A stretch of DNA of 64,000 nt. Source: Rhodospirillales bacterium (GTDB lineage Bacteria > Pseudomonadota > Alphaproteobacteria > Rhodospirillales > UBA2165). Position 1 is the first letter of the stretch; every line of letters starts with the position of its first letter. The stretch covers positions 22,057 through 86,056 of the forward strand of contig JAJDXO010000009.1 of assembly GCA_022823235.1 (NCBI GenBank), in the 5' to 3' direction. Below, piece after piece: positions 45,374 through 58,183 of the stretch. Below the pieces are notes generated by a model that made no database searches, was not told where the DNA came from, and worked only from the letters and a program-made list of their open reading frames with translations. A program made the position numbers and the translations under genes.

Positions 45374-46087
45374 ATGGAAGGAAACGCGGTCGAAGCCGCT
45401 CGGATAGCGGGCGTCATCGCCGCCACCGATTTTTCGCTGGTGGCGCTGTTCCTGAAAGCCGACATCGTGGTCAAGGCGGTGATGATCATTCTCGTCATCG
45501 CCTCGGTCTGGTGCTGGGCAATCATCATCGAGAAGGTCATGCGGCTTCGGCGCCTGAACCGGGCCGCGGACGAATTCGAAGACACGTTCTGGTCCGGCGG
45601 TTCCCTTGACGAGCTTTATGAAAAAGCGGGCGTCAACCCCCGCGAGCCGATGGCGGCGGTGTTCGGCGCGGCGATGCGCGAATGGCGGCGCTCGGCCGAA
45701 ACTTCGCGCGATACCGGCAAGAGCATGATCGACCGGGTGGACCGGGTGATGGACGTTACGGTGACCCGCGAGGTCGAACGGATCGAACGGCAACTGACCA
45801 TCCTCGCCACCACCGGATCCACCGCGCCGTTCATCGGCCTGTTCGGCACCGTCTGGGGGATCATGAACAGCTTCCAGGCCATCGCCATTTCCAAGAACAC
45901 CAGCCTTGCGGTGGTGGCGCCGGGCATCGCGGAAGCCTTGTTTGCCACGGCGCTCGGTTTGCTTGCCGCGATCCCCGCGGTCATCGCCTACAACAAAATC
46001 TCCAAGGATATGGACCGCTACGGCGACCGCCTGGATACCTTTTCCGGCGAATTCTCCGCCATCATCTCGCGCCAGTCGGAGAGCTAG
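45374..46087 (+). CDS. tolQ: Tol-Pal system proton channel TolQ
   Basis: A 237-residue inner-membrane protein with three helices. The first lies near FLKADIVVKAVMIILVIASV; the other two contain TTGSTAPFIGLFGTVWGIM and GIAEALFATALGLLAAIPAV, the proton-conducting TolQ/ExbB signature. With TolR it forms the motor that energises TolA during division. A longer homologue of unknown role is encoded at 30648. Confidence 0.96.
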   Translation: MEGNAVEAARIAGVIAATDFSLVALFLKADIVVKAVMIILVIASVWCWAIIIEKVMRLRRLNRAADEFEDTFWSGGSLDELYEKAGVNPREPMAAVFGAAMREWRRSAETSRDTGKSMIDRVDRVMDVTVTREVERIERQLTILATTGSTAPFIGLFGTVWGIMNSFQAIAISKNTSLAVVAPGIAEALFATALGLLAAIPAVIAYNKISKDMDRYGDRLDTFSGEFSAIISRQSES

Positions 46088-46092
46088 GCCCG

Positions 46093-46542
<450 letters not shown>

Positions 46543-46545
46543 GTC

Positions 46546-47499
46546 ATGCGCTATCCGGTGCTGGCATCCATCCTGTTTCACGCGGCGATCGTGGCGGTCG
46601 GCTTCGTCGGTCTGCCGGCGTTGCGCAGCCCGCCGCCGACACCGGAAATTCCCATCGTCGTCGAACTGGTGGATTTGGGGCCGATCACCAACCTGCCGAC
46701 CGCGCGGGAGTTGAAGAAGGAAGAGCCGAAGCCGGCACCGCCCAAAGTCGCGGAGACGCCCGAACCGCCGCCGCCCCCGCCGCCGAAAGCGAAGGCGCCG
46801 CCCCCGCCCCCGCCGCCGCCGGTCCCGGCGCGGGAGGAGGTGGCCGCCGTGCCGCCGCCGCCGAAACCGAAACCGGCGCCGAAGAAGGAACCCAAACCGG
46901 AGCCGAAGCCCGAGCCCAAGAAAGAGGTAAAGAAGCCCGAACCCAAAACACCGGTGCGCCTCGCCAAGGCCAAGCCGCGGCGCAAGCCGCCGCCGCCCGA
47001 TCCCTTCGCCGGTGTCCTGAAGACGGTGGAGCGGCTCAAAAAACAGCCGCCGCCGGAAAAGAAAGAAGAGAAGAAGAAAGCCAAGACGCCCGAGAAAAAG
47101 AAGGACGATTTTCAGCAACAAATCGCCAAGGCGCTTTCCCGGCGGCCGACCGCCCATAATCCCAACCGCCGAATCTCCATCAGCGAGCGGGATGCCCTGA
47201 TCAGCGCCATCCGCGATCAGGTCACCAAATGCTGGTCGCTGCCCGCCGGCGCCAAGGGCGCCGAGGACATGATCATCGAGATCAAGGTGGCGGTAAACCA
47301 GGATGGGCGGGTAAGGACTGCGAACATCGCGAATTCCGGCCGCATGTATTCCGACCCGTTTTATCGAGCCATGGCGGAGAGCGCGCTTAGAGCGGTATTA
47401 AATCCGCGCTGTTCTCCGTTCAAAGTACCGATAGACAGATACGAGGTTTGGAAAGACCTCACGCTAGTGTTTAATCCCAAGGAAATGTTCGGGGGATAG
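46546..47499 (+). CDS. tolA: Tol-Pal system energy transducer TolA
   Basis: A 317-residue protein spanning the periplasm. A membrane anchor (ILFHAAIVAVGFVGLPAL) is followed by a long proline/lysine/glutamate-rich region (about 60-200, repeats of KPEPKPEP type) and a C-terminal TolA/TonB-like domain (LPAGAKGAEDMIIEIKVAVN). Its linker is more proline-rich than the helical linker of enterobacterial TolA. Proline runs here would need EF-P. It contacts TolB and Pal. Confidence 0.94.
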   Translation: MRYPVLASILFHAAIVAVGFVGLPALRSPPPTPEIPIVVELVDLGPITNLPTARELKKEEPKPAPPKVAETPEPPPPPPPKAKAPPPPPPPPVPAREEVAAVPPPPKPKPAPKKEPKPEPKPEPKKEVKKPEPKTPVRLAKAKPRRKPPPPDPFAGVLKTVERLKKQPPPEKKEEKKKAKTPEKKKDDFQQQIAKALSRRPTAHNPNRRISISERDALISAIRDQVTKCWSLPAGAKGAEDMIIEIKVAVNQDGRVRTANIANSGRMYSDPFYRAMAESALRAVLNPRCSPFKVPIDRYEVWKDLTLVFNPKEMFGG

Positions 47500-47544
47500 A
47501 TAAGCTACCCAGAATTGAATCTGGGATCGCCAGAGGGAACGTCA

Positions 47545-48903
47545 ATGAATCCAATCAAGCCTATCCTCATAGTCTTTCTCTTGACCGTTGTTGCGCTGCC
47601 GGCGCGGGCCGAGCTTCGGATCGATATCACCCGGGGTACCGTGGAGCCGGTCCCCATCGCGGTGACCGATTTCCTCAGCGGCGAGCAGGTTGAGAAACAA
47701 GGCGCCGGGAACAGCGAAACCATTCAAAAGGAACTCGAACTCGGCCGGCAAATCGCGGCTGTGATCAAAGCCAATCTGGAGCGATCCGGCCTGTTCAAGC
47801 CGACCGACCCCAAAGCCTTCATCGAGGTCGAGAAGTCCATTGGCGCGCTTCCCAAGTTCGCCAACTGGCGGGTGATCGGATCCCAGGCCCTCACCCAGGG
47901 ACAGATCAGGATCGACGGCGGCAACCGGCTGAGGGTCGAGTTCCGGCTCTGGGACGTGGTCGCCGAGGAGCACATGGTGGGGCAGGTCTACTCGACCGTC
48001 GTCTCCAACTGGCGCCGCATCGCCCACATCGTCGCCGACGCCATATATATGAGATTCACCGGCGAGACCGGTTACTTCGACACCCGCATCGTCTACATCG
48101 CCGAGACGGGACGCCAGGACCGCCGCGTCAAGCGTCTGGCGATCATGGACCAGGACGGCGAGAACCATCACTTCCTGACTAACGGCGAAGATTTGGTTCT
48201 GACGCCGCGCTTCTCGCCGAGCCAGCAGGAAATCACCTACATGTCCTATTTCGGGGGCGTGCCCAGGGTCTATTTGTTCAATATCGATACCGGCCGGCAG
48301 GAAGTGCTGGGCGACTTTCCCGGCATGACGTTCGCGCCACGGTTCTCGCCGGATGGCAACAAGGTGATCATGAGCATGGCCCGGGACGGCAATACCGAGC
48401 TCTTTACGATGGATCTCCGGACCCGGGAGGTGAGGCGCCTGACCAACCATTCGGCGATCGATACCGGCCCCTATTATTCTCCGGACGGCAAGCGCATCGT
48501 TTTCGAATCCGACCGCAGCGGCACCCAACAGCTCTACGTGATGAACGCCGACGGGCGCGGTGTGAAGCGAATCAGCTTCGGTCGCGGGCGCTATGCGACG
48601 CCGGTCTGGTCGCCCCGCGGCGATCTCATCGCCTTCACGAAAATTCAGGGCGGCAAGTTCTTTATCGGCGTCATGAAGAACGACGGCACCGGAGAGCGTC
48701 TGCTCACCGACGGGTTCCTGGTCGAATCGCCGACCTGGGCGCCCAACGGCCGGGTGATCATGTTCTTCCGCGAAACCCCCGGCACCAAGGACGGGCGCAA
48801 ACAGTCGAGGCTCTACTCCATTGATTTAACAGGGTTTAATGAGCGCGAGGTGGTCACGCCGATGGATGCGTCCGACCCCGCGTGGTCGCCCTTGATTCCG
48901 TGA
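47545..48903 (+). CDS. tolB: Tol-Pal system beta-propeller protein TolB
   Basis: A 452-residue periplasmic protein. The start ATG 47545 gives a signal peptide ending LPARA, then an N-terminal domain ([12 protein letters not shown] region) and a six-bladed propeller with the repeated [12 protein letters not shown] and [20 protein letters not shown] motifs. It binds Pal and is stripped off by TolA. It is 45 nt after tolA. Confidence 0.96.
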   Translation: MNPIKPILIVFLLTVVALPARAELRIDITRGTVEPVPIAVTDFLSGEQVEKQGAGNSETIQKELELGRQIAAVIKANLERSGLFKPTDPKAFIEVEKSIGALPKFANWRVIGSQALTQGQIRIDGGNRLRVEFRLWDVVAEEHMVGQVYSTVVSNWRRIAHIVADAIYMRFTGETGYFDTRIVYIAETGRQDRRVKRLAIMDQDGENHHFLTNGEDLVLTPRFSPSQQEITYMSYFGGVPRVYLFNIDTGRQEVLGDFPGMTFAPRFSPDGNKVIMSMARDGNTELFTMDLRTREVRRLTNHSAIDTGPYYSPDGKRIVFESDRSGTQQLYVMNADGRGVKRISFGRGRYATPVWSPRGDLIAFTKIQGGKFFIGVMKNDGTGERLLTDGFLVESPTWAPNGRVIMFFRETPGTKDGRKQSRLYSIDLTGFNEREVVTPMDASDPAWSPLIP

Positions 48904-49063
48904 GAAGCGTTCCGTATATTCCTGAAAGTGTCGGTGATATAAGGATTATTCCACCTCATCGTTTCCCACGCGCCCCCGTTGCCGAGGAAATGAGGTTTCG
49001 TACGACTCCGTGGGACGCCCATCCGGCGTTCCTCCCACTCTCCCGATCAAGGGGACAAAATCA

Positions 49064-49609
49064 ATGCGTTTCAAGTCTTTAGCTTATGTTTTCGGGGCGC
49101 TCTTCATCCTGGCGGCATGCGAGTCGCCGACGATGGAAGCCGGTGATGCCGACTCTCAGGGTGCGTCCAAGCCCATGCAACCCAAGCCCGTCGCGAAAAA
49201 GAGCCCTCCGCGGCCTCCGACCGGTGCCTCCATCACCCCCGGTTCCGTCCAGGATCTGGTGGTCAATGTCGGTGACCGGGTCTTCTTTGACTTCGATAAG
49301 TCCGATCTGAAGCCGGATGCGCGGGCGACGCTCGAGAAGCAAGCCGCCTGGCTCAAGAAATTCCCGGCCATTCGCGTGACCCTCGAAGGTCATGCGGATG
49401 AGCGCGGCACCCGCGAGTACAACCTCGCCCTGGGCGAGCGCCGGGCCAATTCGGCCAAGGATTTCCTGGTCGCGCTGGGAATCAACCCGAACCGGCTCCA
49501 GACCATCTCCTTCGGCAAGGAGCGCCCGGTTGCGCTCGGCAGCAACGAAGCTTCCTGGGCCCAGAACCGCCGTGCGGTGACGGTGGTGCTCTCCGGCGCC
49601 GGCAGCTAA
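49064..49609 (+). CDS. pal: peptidoglycan-associated lipoprotein Pal
   Basis: A 181-residue outer-membrane lipoprotein. The lipobox is LAAC in FGALFILAACESP. The OmpA-type domain has VFFDFDKSDLKPDARATL, LEGHADERGTREYNLALGER and NRRAVTVVL. AAGGGGAC precedes ATG 49064. The 160-nt gap after tolB could hold an additional promoter. A hairpin terminator follows. Confidence 0.96.
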   Translation: MRFKSLAYVFGALFILAACESPTMEAGDADSQGASKPMQPKPVAKKSPPRPPTGASITPGSVQDLVVNVGDRVFFDFDKSDLKPDARATLEKQAAWLKKFPAIRVTLEGHADERGTREYNLALGERRANSAKDFLVALGINPNRLQTISFGKERPVALGSNEASWAQNRRAVTVVLSGAGS

Positions 49610-49629
49610 CCGGCAGCGAGTTTCAAGAC

Positions 49630-49675
49630 GCGCCCGCGGTTCCTTGGTTGGGGCCGCGGGCGCCTTGTTTTTGCC
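49630..49675 (+). terminator. hairpin terminator between pal and cpoB
   Basis: A perfect 10-bp stem GCGCCCGCGG / CCGCGGGCGC with a 14-nt loop is followed by CTTGTTTTT. It should stop or reduce transcription from tolB-pal into cpoB, so Pal and CpoB amounts may differ. Confidence 0.8.
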
Positions 49676-49759
49676 ATCTTTGGTTTGCAGACTGGCCGCC
49701 TGAACCGGCGTGAGGTAATTGGGCCGGAGGGATGGGGCGCAAGTGGGATGGGGCGTGAT

Positions 49760-50893
49760 ATGAGCAAGTTCTCGTACCGATTGATGTCGGTTTCGGCGGC
49801 GCTGGCGGTGGGGCTGCCGATTGTCCTGAGCAGCGCGGCGGTTGCGCAGGACCCGGCGGTGGATGACATGCGCAAACAGATCGAACGGATGGCGCGCGAC
49901 ATTCGCGCTCTCAGCCGCCAGGTCTATGGCGGGGAGAGTCCCCCGCCTTCGGCCGCCGCCGCGCCAGGCAGTCGCACGCCGTCTGCCGGCGCCGGCGCCT
50001 CGACCGCCCATGCCGCCGCCCGGGTGCAGGCCAGGATCACCCAATTCGAAGCCGAACTCCGCGGCCTCACCGGCCAGGTGGAGGGATTTGGCAACACGCT
50101 CCGCCGGATCAACGAGCGTCTCGACAAGCTGATCGGCGACGTGGACTTCCGCTTGTCCAGCCTCGAGGCCGCCCGTACCCCCGCACCGGCCGGTGCTGCG
50201 CCGGGTCAGGCGGCCCCGCAACCGGCGCCGGGGACGCCGCCGCAACTCGGCCGGGTTCCCCAGAGTGTCCCTGTCAGCGCGGGCGCCGCCCAAGGCGGCC
50301 CGATCACCGGGAGCGGCGGGCCGCAAACCCTCGGCACCATCACCGGGGCGGACTTGGCGCGCGTTCCGCGGACCCCGGGTTCTCCGGCATCGGCGCCGGC
50401 GGGCACGCCCGTACCCGGGGCGCCGCCCGAACAACCTGCCGCCGCGGCGCCGGCGGCTGAGCCCGCCGCCCAGCAGGCAGCGGCGCCGGCGGCGATCCTT
50501 CCCCCCGGGACACCGCGCGACCGGTACCGGTTCGCGTTTTCGCTTCTCAGGCGGGCGGATTACGACAAAGCGGCGATGGCCTTCGAGGAATTCCTGGGCG
50601 CCCATCCGAACGACGGTTTGGCGGCCAACGCCCGCTATTGGCTGGGCGAGACCCACTATGTTCGAGGTGACTACCGCACGGCGGCCAACGAGTTCCTGAC
50701 CGGGTTCCAGAAGAATCCGAAAGGGTCGAAGGCGGCCGATTCGCTCCTCAAGCTCGGCATGTCGCTGATCGGCCTCGAGCAGAACAAGGACGCCTGCGCC
50801 ACCTTCGACAAGCTGAGCGCCGATTTTCCGGAACTGCCCGGAAACATCCAAAAGGTTCTGACCCGTGAGCGCGCCCGCGCCGAGTGCGGATAG
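49760..50893 (+). CDS. cpoB: Tol-Pal associated periplasmic protein CpoB (YbgF)
   Basis: A 377-residue periplasmic protein. After a signal peptide (SVSAALAVGLPIVLSSAAVA) come an N-terminal coiled-coil region, a long alanine/proline-rich linker (about 125-235), and C-terminal TPR repeats (YRFAFSLLRRADYDKAAMAF, NARYWLGETHYVRGDYRTAA). CpoB coordinates peptidoglycan synthesis with outer-membrane constriction. ATG 49760 or ATG 49748 is the start. The 3' end overlaps tilS by 29 nt. Confidence 0.9.
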   Translation: MSKFSYRLMSVSAALAVGLPIVLSSAAVAQDPAVDDMRKQIERMARDIRALSRQVYGGESPPPSAAAAPGSRTPSAGAGASTAHAAARVQARITQFEAELRGLTGQVEGFGNTLRRINERLDKLIGDVDFRLSSLEAARTPAPAGAAPGQAAPQPAPGTPPQLGRVPQSVPVSAGAAQGGPITGSGGPQTLGTITGADLARVPRTPGSPASAPAGTPVPGAPPEQPAAAAPAAEPAAQQAAAPAAILPPGTPRDRYRFAFSLLRRADYDKAAMAFEEFLGAHPNDGLAANARYWLGETHYVRGDYRTAANEFLTGFQKNPKGSKAADSLLKLGMSLIGLEQNKDACATFDKLSADFPELPGNIQKVLTRERARAECG

Positions 50894-52088
50894 TCCCGCG
50901 CCTCCCCGCCACCCTTCGCCGTCCGATCCCGCCGGCCCGCTGACGGAGACCGAGTTCGACGCGGCCATGGCGAGGCTCGGCCCTTGGGAAGACCGGCCGC
51001 GGTTAGCGGTCGCCGTCTCCGGCGGGCCGGACAGCCTGTGCCTGACGCTGCTGGCGCACGAATGGGCCCGGGCCCGGGGAGGCGAGGTCATCGGGCTGAC
51101 GGTGGATCACGGGCTTCGGCCCGAATCGGCGGCCGAGGCAAGCCGGGTGGGCGAATGGCTGGGGGCGCGCGGGATTCGGCATCAAATTCTGAATTGGGAC
51201 GGCGGCAAGCCGGGGACCGGCATCCAGGAGGCCGCCCGTCACGCCCGTTACCGGTTGTTGACCCGATGGGTGCGGGAACATGGCTGCCTCCATCTGTTGT
51301 CGGCGCACACCCGCGACGATCAGGCGGAAACCTTCGTTATGCGTTTGGAGCGGGGAAGCGGCCTAAGGGGACTGGCGGCCATGCCGGCGGTCTCCTACGG
51401 CGCCGATGCGCGTCTGCTCCGCCCGTTGCTGAATATTAGCAAATCCCGGCTCGTGGCGACGCTGCGAGACAGGGACCAGCACTGGATCGACGATCCGTCC
51501 AACGGTGATACTCGGTTTGAACGGGTGAGAACCCGCGGCTTTCTGGCTCGCCTCGAAAACAGCGGATTTCCCGCCCATCGGCTGAGCGATGCCGCGACGG
51601 CGGCGGGCGGGATCCGGGTTTGCCTGGATCGTCATTGCGCGCGCGCCCTGGCGCATACCGTGGCGATGAGGGGCCGGGAACATGCCCTCATCGACCGGGA
51701 GTGCTATGCGCGCCTGCCGGAGGAAATTCAACGGCAAGTGATCGGGCGGCTTCTGACCGCTGTCGGCGGTGCGCCGTATGAGCCCCGCGGCGAGAAGCTG
51801 AAGCGGTTGTCGGCCGATCTTCGACGGCCGGATTGGCGGGGCGCGACACTTGGCGGCTGCCGATTGTCCCCTGACGGGACCGGTATCCGCGTCACCCCCG
51901 AAGGTCCGCGGAAATCGGCGGGCCGGGAGAAAAATTCCCCTATTTCCGGCGTCCGCGATCCGGGGTATAACCCCGGACGACCTGGGGAAATCCGACGCAA
52001 CAGGGCGGCCGCGAATACGACCGGCCCGGGGCCACTGGCGACACCCTTGTGTGAGACCAGGCTTTACCTTGCCAGCCGCGATTCCTAG
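50865..52088 (+). CDS. tilS: tRNA(Ile)-lysidine synthase TilS
   Basis: A 407-residue enzyme that changes the wobble cytidine of the CAU-anticodon tRNA-Ile to lysidine, making it read AUA. The PP-loop SGGPDSLCLTLLAHEWAR and the downstream HTRDDQAETFVMRLERGSG are diagnostic. It starts with GTG 50865 inside cpoB, so it is translationally coupled to it. The last 50 residues are basic and low-complexity and may not be folded. Confidence 0.92.
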   Translation: MSAPAPSADSPAPPRHPSPSDPAGPLTETEFDAAMARLGPWEDRPRLAVAVSGGPDSLCLTLLAHEWARARGGEVIGLTVDHGLRPESAAEASRVGEWLGARGIRHQILNWDGGKPGTGIQEAARHARYRLLTRWVREHGCLHLLSAHTRDDQAETFVMRLERGSGLRGLAAMPAVSYGADARLLRPLLNISKSRLVATLRDRDQHWIDDPSNGDTRFERVRTRGFLARLENSGFPAHRLSDAATAAGGIRVCLDRHCARALAHTVAMRGREHALIDRECYARLPEEIQRQVIGRLLTAVGGAPYEPRGEKLKRLSADLRRPDWRGATLGGCRLSPDGTGIRVTPEGPRKSAGREKNSPISGVRDPGYNPGRPGEIRRNRAAANTTGPGPLATPLCETRLYLASRDS

Positions 52089-52160
52089 ACTACTTATAGG
52101 GCGATGGAATTTGCGGGCTGTATTGAAGGCCCGGGCGGCGGACAGAGAAGGAATGAAACG

Positions 52161-54097
<1,937 letters not shown>

Positions 54098-54101
<4 letters not shown>

Positions 54102-54907
54102 CCGGCCCTCGAACACTGCCGAGAGAATTCGCGGGCGCGGCCATGGCCGCGCCCGTTCTCATGGGGATCGTCAACGTCACCCCGGACAGCTTCTCCGACG
54201 GCGGCGAAACCGCGGGCGCCGAGGCGGCCATTGCCCGCGGGCTGGAACTCGCGGAGCAGGGGGCGGCGATCGTCGATGTCGGCGGCGAGTCGACCCGCCC
54301 GGGCGCCGAGCCCGTAACCGTCGAGGAAGAGCTCCGGCGGGTCACGCCGGTGATCGGCGCGCTGGCGGCGGAGGGCGTTTGCGTTTCCGTCGATACCCGG
54401 CATGCCCGGGTGATGGAGGCGGCATTGACCGCCGGCGCCCGGGTCATAAACGACGTGACCGCGCTCGATGGCGACGACCGCGCCATGTCGGTGGCGGCGG
54501 AATCGGAGGCCGGCATCGTCTTGATGCACATGAAAGGCGAACCCGGCACCATGAATGTCCGGCCGGTCTACGGGGACGTGGTCGCCGAAGTCCGGGATTA
54601 TCTGAGCGGACGGGTCGAGGCGTGTCTGGCGGCCGGCATTTCGGACAGGCGTTTGGCCATCGATCCGGGCATCGGTTTCGGCAAGCACATGCCCGACAAT
54701 TTCCGGCTGATCGAGAAGCTCGAAGCATTGTGCGGGCTCGGCCTTCCGGTGCTGGTCGGCGTCTCGCGGAAGATCGGCAAGGCGTCGGATCCAAGGGACC
54801 GGCTTGCCGAATCGCTGCATTGGGGCCGGAAAGCGGTGGATAACGGCGCCGCCATCCTCCGGGTGCATGATGTGGCGGAAACCGCCGAAGCCGTTGGCGG
54901 CCGGTAA
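54098..54907 (+). CDS. folP: dihydropteroate synthase
   Basis: It joins the pterin pyrophosphate with p-aminobenzoate in folate synthesis and is the sulfonamide target. The 269-residue protein has [37 protein letters not shown] and DPGIGFGKH. The start is either TTG 54098 (overlapping the ftsH stop) or ATG 54143; the former leaves the normal lead-in before MGIVNVTP. The order ftsH-folP-glmM is widely conserved in proteobacteria. Confidence 0.94.
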
Positions 54908-54999
54908 TGCTCTGAAAGATTTTGTTATCTGACCCGGCCCCCGCGATGTAATAGAACCAATACGGTGAATTCGGCCCAGCGAGGGGGGACGGACCGTTC

Positions 55000-56343
55000 A
55001 TGAACAGACGCCTATTCGGCACCGACGGCATCCGGGGGACCGCCAACAGCGAGCCCATGACCGCCGAAACCGCATTGAAGGTCGGCATGGCGGCGGGGCT
55101 GCATTTCAGCCGCGGCGCGCACCGGCACCGGGTAGTAATCGGCAAGGATACGCGGCTGTCGGGCTACATGATCGAGCCGGCGCTGACCGCCGGCTTTGTC
55201 GCCGCGGGGATGGATCCGATCCTGGTCGGGCCGATGCCGACGCCCGCCGTGGCCATGCTGACCCGGTCCCTGCGCGCCGATCTGGGCGTCATGATTTCGG
55301 CGTCGCACAATCCCTACCACGACAACGGCATCAAGCTGTTCGGCCCGGACGGCTTCAAGCTCAATGACGGGGCCGAGGCCGAAATCGAAGCCCGGATCGA
55401 TAATGGGATGTCCGGCGACTTGGCGAACCCGGAAAATCTCGGCCGCGCGCTGCGGCTCGACGACGCCCTCGGGCGCTATACGGAATTCGTCAAGCAGACC
55501 CTGCCCCGGGGTCAGACGCTGACCGGTCTCAAGGTGGTGGTCGACTGCGCCAACGGCGCCGCCTACAAGGTCGCCCCGACGGTGCTGTGGGAGCTGGGGG
55601 CCGAGGTGGTGCCTGTCGCCGTACAGCCCGATGGCTGCAACATCAACCGAAATTGCGGCTCGACCCACCCGAGCCTGGTGTCGGAACAGGTGATCGCCCA
55701 CGGCGCCGACATCGGCCTGGCTCTGGACGGCGACGCCGACCGGGTCCTGATCGCCGACGAAAACGGCGAACTCGTGGACGGCGACCAGCTGATGGGCCTG
55801 ATCGCCCGGTCGTGGCGGCAGGCAGGCCGGCTGGCGGGCGGCGGCATCGTCGCCACGGTGATGTCGAATCTGGGGCTGGAACGCTACTTGACGAATCTCG
55901 GCATCGGCTTTGCCCGGACCCAGGTGGGCGACCGCTACGTGGTGGAGGAAATGCGGGCCATGGGCCGCAACCTCGGCGGCGAGCAGTCGGGCCATATCAT
56001 CATGACCGACTACACCACCACCGGCGACGGTATCGTCGCGGCGCTCCAGGTCCTGAGCGTGCTGGTTCAAAGCGATGCACCCGCCAGCGAGGTTTGCCGG
56101 GTCTTCGATCCGCTGCCGCAGGTCCTCAGGAGCGTGCCCATCAACGGTGCGGATCCCATGGGCGCCGCCGGCGTGAAGGCGGCCATCGCCGAGGCCGAAG
56201 CCGCGCTTGCAAATACCGGGCGCCTGCTGATCCGGGAGTCCGGCACCGAACCGCTGATTCGGGTGATGGCCGAGGGCGAAGATGCGGGCATGGTCGGCAG
56301 GATCGTTGACGATCTTGCGCGCCAAATTTCCGAGGCCGGCTGA
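55000..56343 (+). CDS. glmM: phosphoglucosamine mutase
   Basis: It interconverts glucosamine 6-phosphate and 1-phosphate for UDP-N-acetylglucosamine, needed for peptidoglycan and lipopolysaccharide. The 447-residue protein has [11 protein letters not shown], the phosphoserine loop [12 protein letters not shown] (Ser102), the metal loop [15 protein letters not shown] and [12 protein letters not shown]. It begins 92 nt after folP and may have its own promoter in that gap. Confidence 0.97.
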   Translation: MNRRLFGTDGIRGTANSEPMTAETALKVGMAAGLHFSRGAHRHRVVIGKDTRLSGYMIEPALTAGFVAAGMDPILVGPMPTPAVAMLTRSLRADLGVMISASHNPYHDNGIKLFGPDGFKLNDGAEAEIEARIDNGMSGDLANPENLGRALRLDDALGRYTEFVKQTLPRGQTLTGLKVVVDCANGAAYKVAPTVLWELGAEVVPVAVQPDGCNINRNCGSTHPSLVSEQVIAHGADIGLALDGDADRVLIADENGELVDGDQLMGLIARSWRQAGRLAGGGIVATVMSNLGLERYLTNLGIGFARTQVGDRYVVEEMRAMGRNLGGEQSGHIIMTDYTTTGDGIVAALQVLSVLVQSDAPASEVCRVFDPLPQVLRSVPINGADPMGAAGVKAAIAEAEAALANTGRLLIRESGTEPLIRVMAEGEDAGMVGRIVDDLARQISEAG

Positions 56344-56353
56344 GCGGCGCACC

Positions 56354-57148
56354 ATGCAGGGCAGGGTTCTGATTGTAGCCGGGTCGGACTCCGGCGGCGG
56401 CGCGGGCATCCAGGCCGACATCAAGGCGGTCACCGCGCTCGGCGGCTATGCGGCGACGGCGGTCACCGCGCTCACCGCCCAGAACACCCAAGGCGTCTTT
56501 GGTATCCACGACGTGCCCGTCGAGTTCATCTCCCAACAGATGGAACTGGTGCTTGATGATATCGGCGCCGACTGCATCAAGTTCGGCATGCTCGGCCAGC
56601 CGGAGGTCATCGAGGCGGTCGCGGGCGTCCTGGATGCAAAGGCCGCCGGCATCCCCGTGGTCCTCGATCCGGTGATGATCGCCAAGGGCGGCGCGCAGCT
56701 CCTGGTGCCGGAGGCGGTCGAGACTTTGAAATCCGTCCTGGTGCCGCTGGCGACGGTGATCACGCCGAACCTGCCGGAAGCGGAGAGCCTCGCCGGACAC
56801 GCCGAAGGCGGTTTGGACGGCGCCGAGGCGCTGGCGCGGGATTTGCTGGCCCTGGGTCCGAAGGCGGTGCTGTTGAAAGGCGGCCACCGGGACGGCGGCG
56901 AGGTCGTCGATCTGTTGGTCTCGGGCGACGGCGTGGCCCGTTTCGCCGGGCCGCGGATCGACACGCCCAACACCCACGGCACCGGCTGCACCCTTGCCTC
57001 GGCCATCGCCGCGGGCATCGCCCAAGGGCTGGAACTGGAAGCGGCCGTTGCGCGCGCCCGCGACTATGTGATCGAGGCGATCCGGACTGCACCCGGTTTC
57101 GGTTCCGGTCACGGCCCCCTCAATCACGGCCATACGGTTTCCGCCTGA
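56354..57148 (+). CDS. thiD: hydroxymethylpyrimidine / phosphomethylpyrimidine kinase
   Basis: A 264-residue ribokinase-fold enzyme that makes the pyrimidine pyrophosphate later used by ThiE. It starts VLIVAGSDSGGGAGIQADIK and has KGGAQLL, ITPNLPEAESLAG and the anion-hole motif NTHGTGCTLASAIAA. ATG 56354 is 10 nt after glmM. With thiE at 34495 this shows at least the late steps of thiamine synthesis. Confidence 0.95.
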   Translation: MQGRVLIVAGSDSGGGAGIQADIKAVTALGGYAATAVTALTAQNTQGVFGIHDVPVEFISQQMELVLDDIGADCIKFGMLGQPEVIEAVAGVLDAKAAGIPVVLDPVMIAKGGAQLLVPEAVETLKSVLVPLATVITPNLPEAESLAGHAEGGLDGAEALARDLLALGPKAVLLKGGHRDGGEVVDLLVSGDGVARFAGPRIDTPNTHGTGCTLASAIAAGIAQGLELEAAVARARDYVIEAIRTAPGFGSGHGPLNHGHTVSA

Positions 57149-57216
57149 ACCGCCGAAATTGTGACCAGGACAATAATCCCGTTGACCGGCCGGGCCTGCT
57201 CTCCGAAGCTGCGGCC

Positions 57217-58173
57217 ATGACGAAAGCTACCCTGAAAGAGCTGGAGGCGGCGCAGGAGATCGTCTACCGGCACATGAAGCCGACGCCGGAGCTGTACTGG
57301 CCGCTGCTGTCCGAACGCGCCGGCTGCGAGGTGTGGGTCAAGCATGAGAACCACACGCCCATCGGTGCCTTCAAGGTGCGGGGCGGGCTGGTGTATCTCG
57401 AAGATTTCGCGAAACGCCGGAACGGCGCGCCGGGCATCGTCTCGGCGACCCGCGGCAATCACGGCCAGAGCCTGGCCTACGCCTGCGGACGCGCCGGCGT
57501 GCCGCTGACCATCCTCATTCCCCACGGCAACAACCCGGAAAAGAACGCTTCCATGCGGGCGCTGGGCGCCGATCTGGTCGAGTTTGGCAGCGACTTTCAG
57601 GAAGCGCGGGAACACGCCGGCGAACTCGCCGAAGACCAAGGCCTCCACATGATCGGCCCGTTTCATCCGCTGCTGATGCGGGGCGTCGGCACCTACTCGC
57701 TGGAGTTTCTTCGCGCCTGCGGCGATCTGGATACGGTCTATGTGCCCATCGGCATGGGTTCCGGAATCTGCGGCATGATATCCGCCCGGGACGCGCTGGG
57801 TCTCAAAACCAGGATCGTCGGCGTGGTGGCGGAGAACGCGCCGTCCTATGCGCTCTCTTTCGATCAGGAGAAGCCGGTCTCCACCAATTCGGCGGATACC
57901 ATTGCCGACGGACTCGCCTGCCGGGTGCCCGATCCGGCCGCGCTTGAAATCATCCTCGCGGGTGCGGACCGCGTCGTTCAGGTCTCGGAATCGGAAATCC
58001 GGGACGCCATCCGGGCCTACTTCGTCGATACCCACAACGTGGCGGAAGGCGCATCCGCCGCCGCGCTGGCCGGCCTGCTCAAGGAAAAGGCGGCGCTCCG
58101 GGGCTGGAAAGCGGGTCTGGTGCACTCCGGCGGCAATGTTGACGCGGAACTGCTAAAGTCCGTGCTGGCGTGA
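57217..58173 (+). CDS. threonine/serine dehydratase-type PLP enzyme
   Basis: A 318-residue fold-type II pyridoxal-phosphate enzyme. The cofactor lysine lies in HTPIGAFKVRGG, with the substrate loop SATRGNHGQS and the phosphate-binding GMGSGICGMI. This matches catabolic threonine ammonia-lyases (no regulatory ACT domain), but related serine racemases or dehydratases are not excluded. alaX follows after 10 nt. Confidence 0.85.
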   Translation: MTKATLKELEAAQEIVYRHMKPTPELYWPLLSERAGCEVWVKHENHTPIGAFKVRGGLVYLEDFAKRRNGAPGIVSATRGNHGQSLAYACGRAGVPLTILIPHGNNPEKNASMRALGADLVEFGSDFQEAREHAGELAEDQGLHMIGPFHPLLMRGVGTYSLEFLRACGDLDTVYVPIGMGSGICGMISARDALGLKTRIVGVVAENAPSYALSFDQEKPVSTNSADTIADGLACRVPDPAALEIILAGADRVVQVSESEIRDAIRAYFVDTHNVAEGASAAALAGLLKEKAALRGWKAGLVHSGGNVDAELLKSVLA

Positions 58174-58183
58174 GGAAACCGAC

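Noticed and set aside
52040..52110. RpoH-type promoter for ftsH
   Set aside because: A CTTG and a CTTATAG are present but their spacing (about 21 nt) is too long for the consensus.
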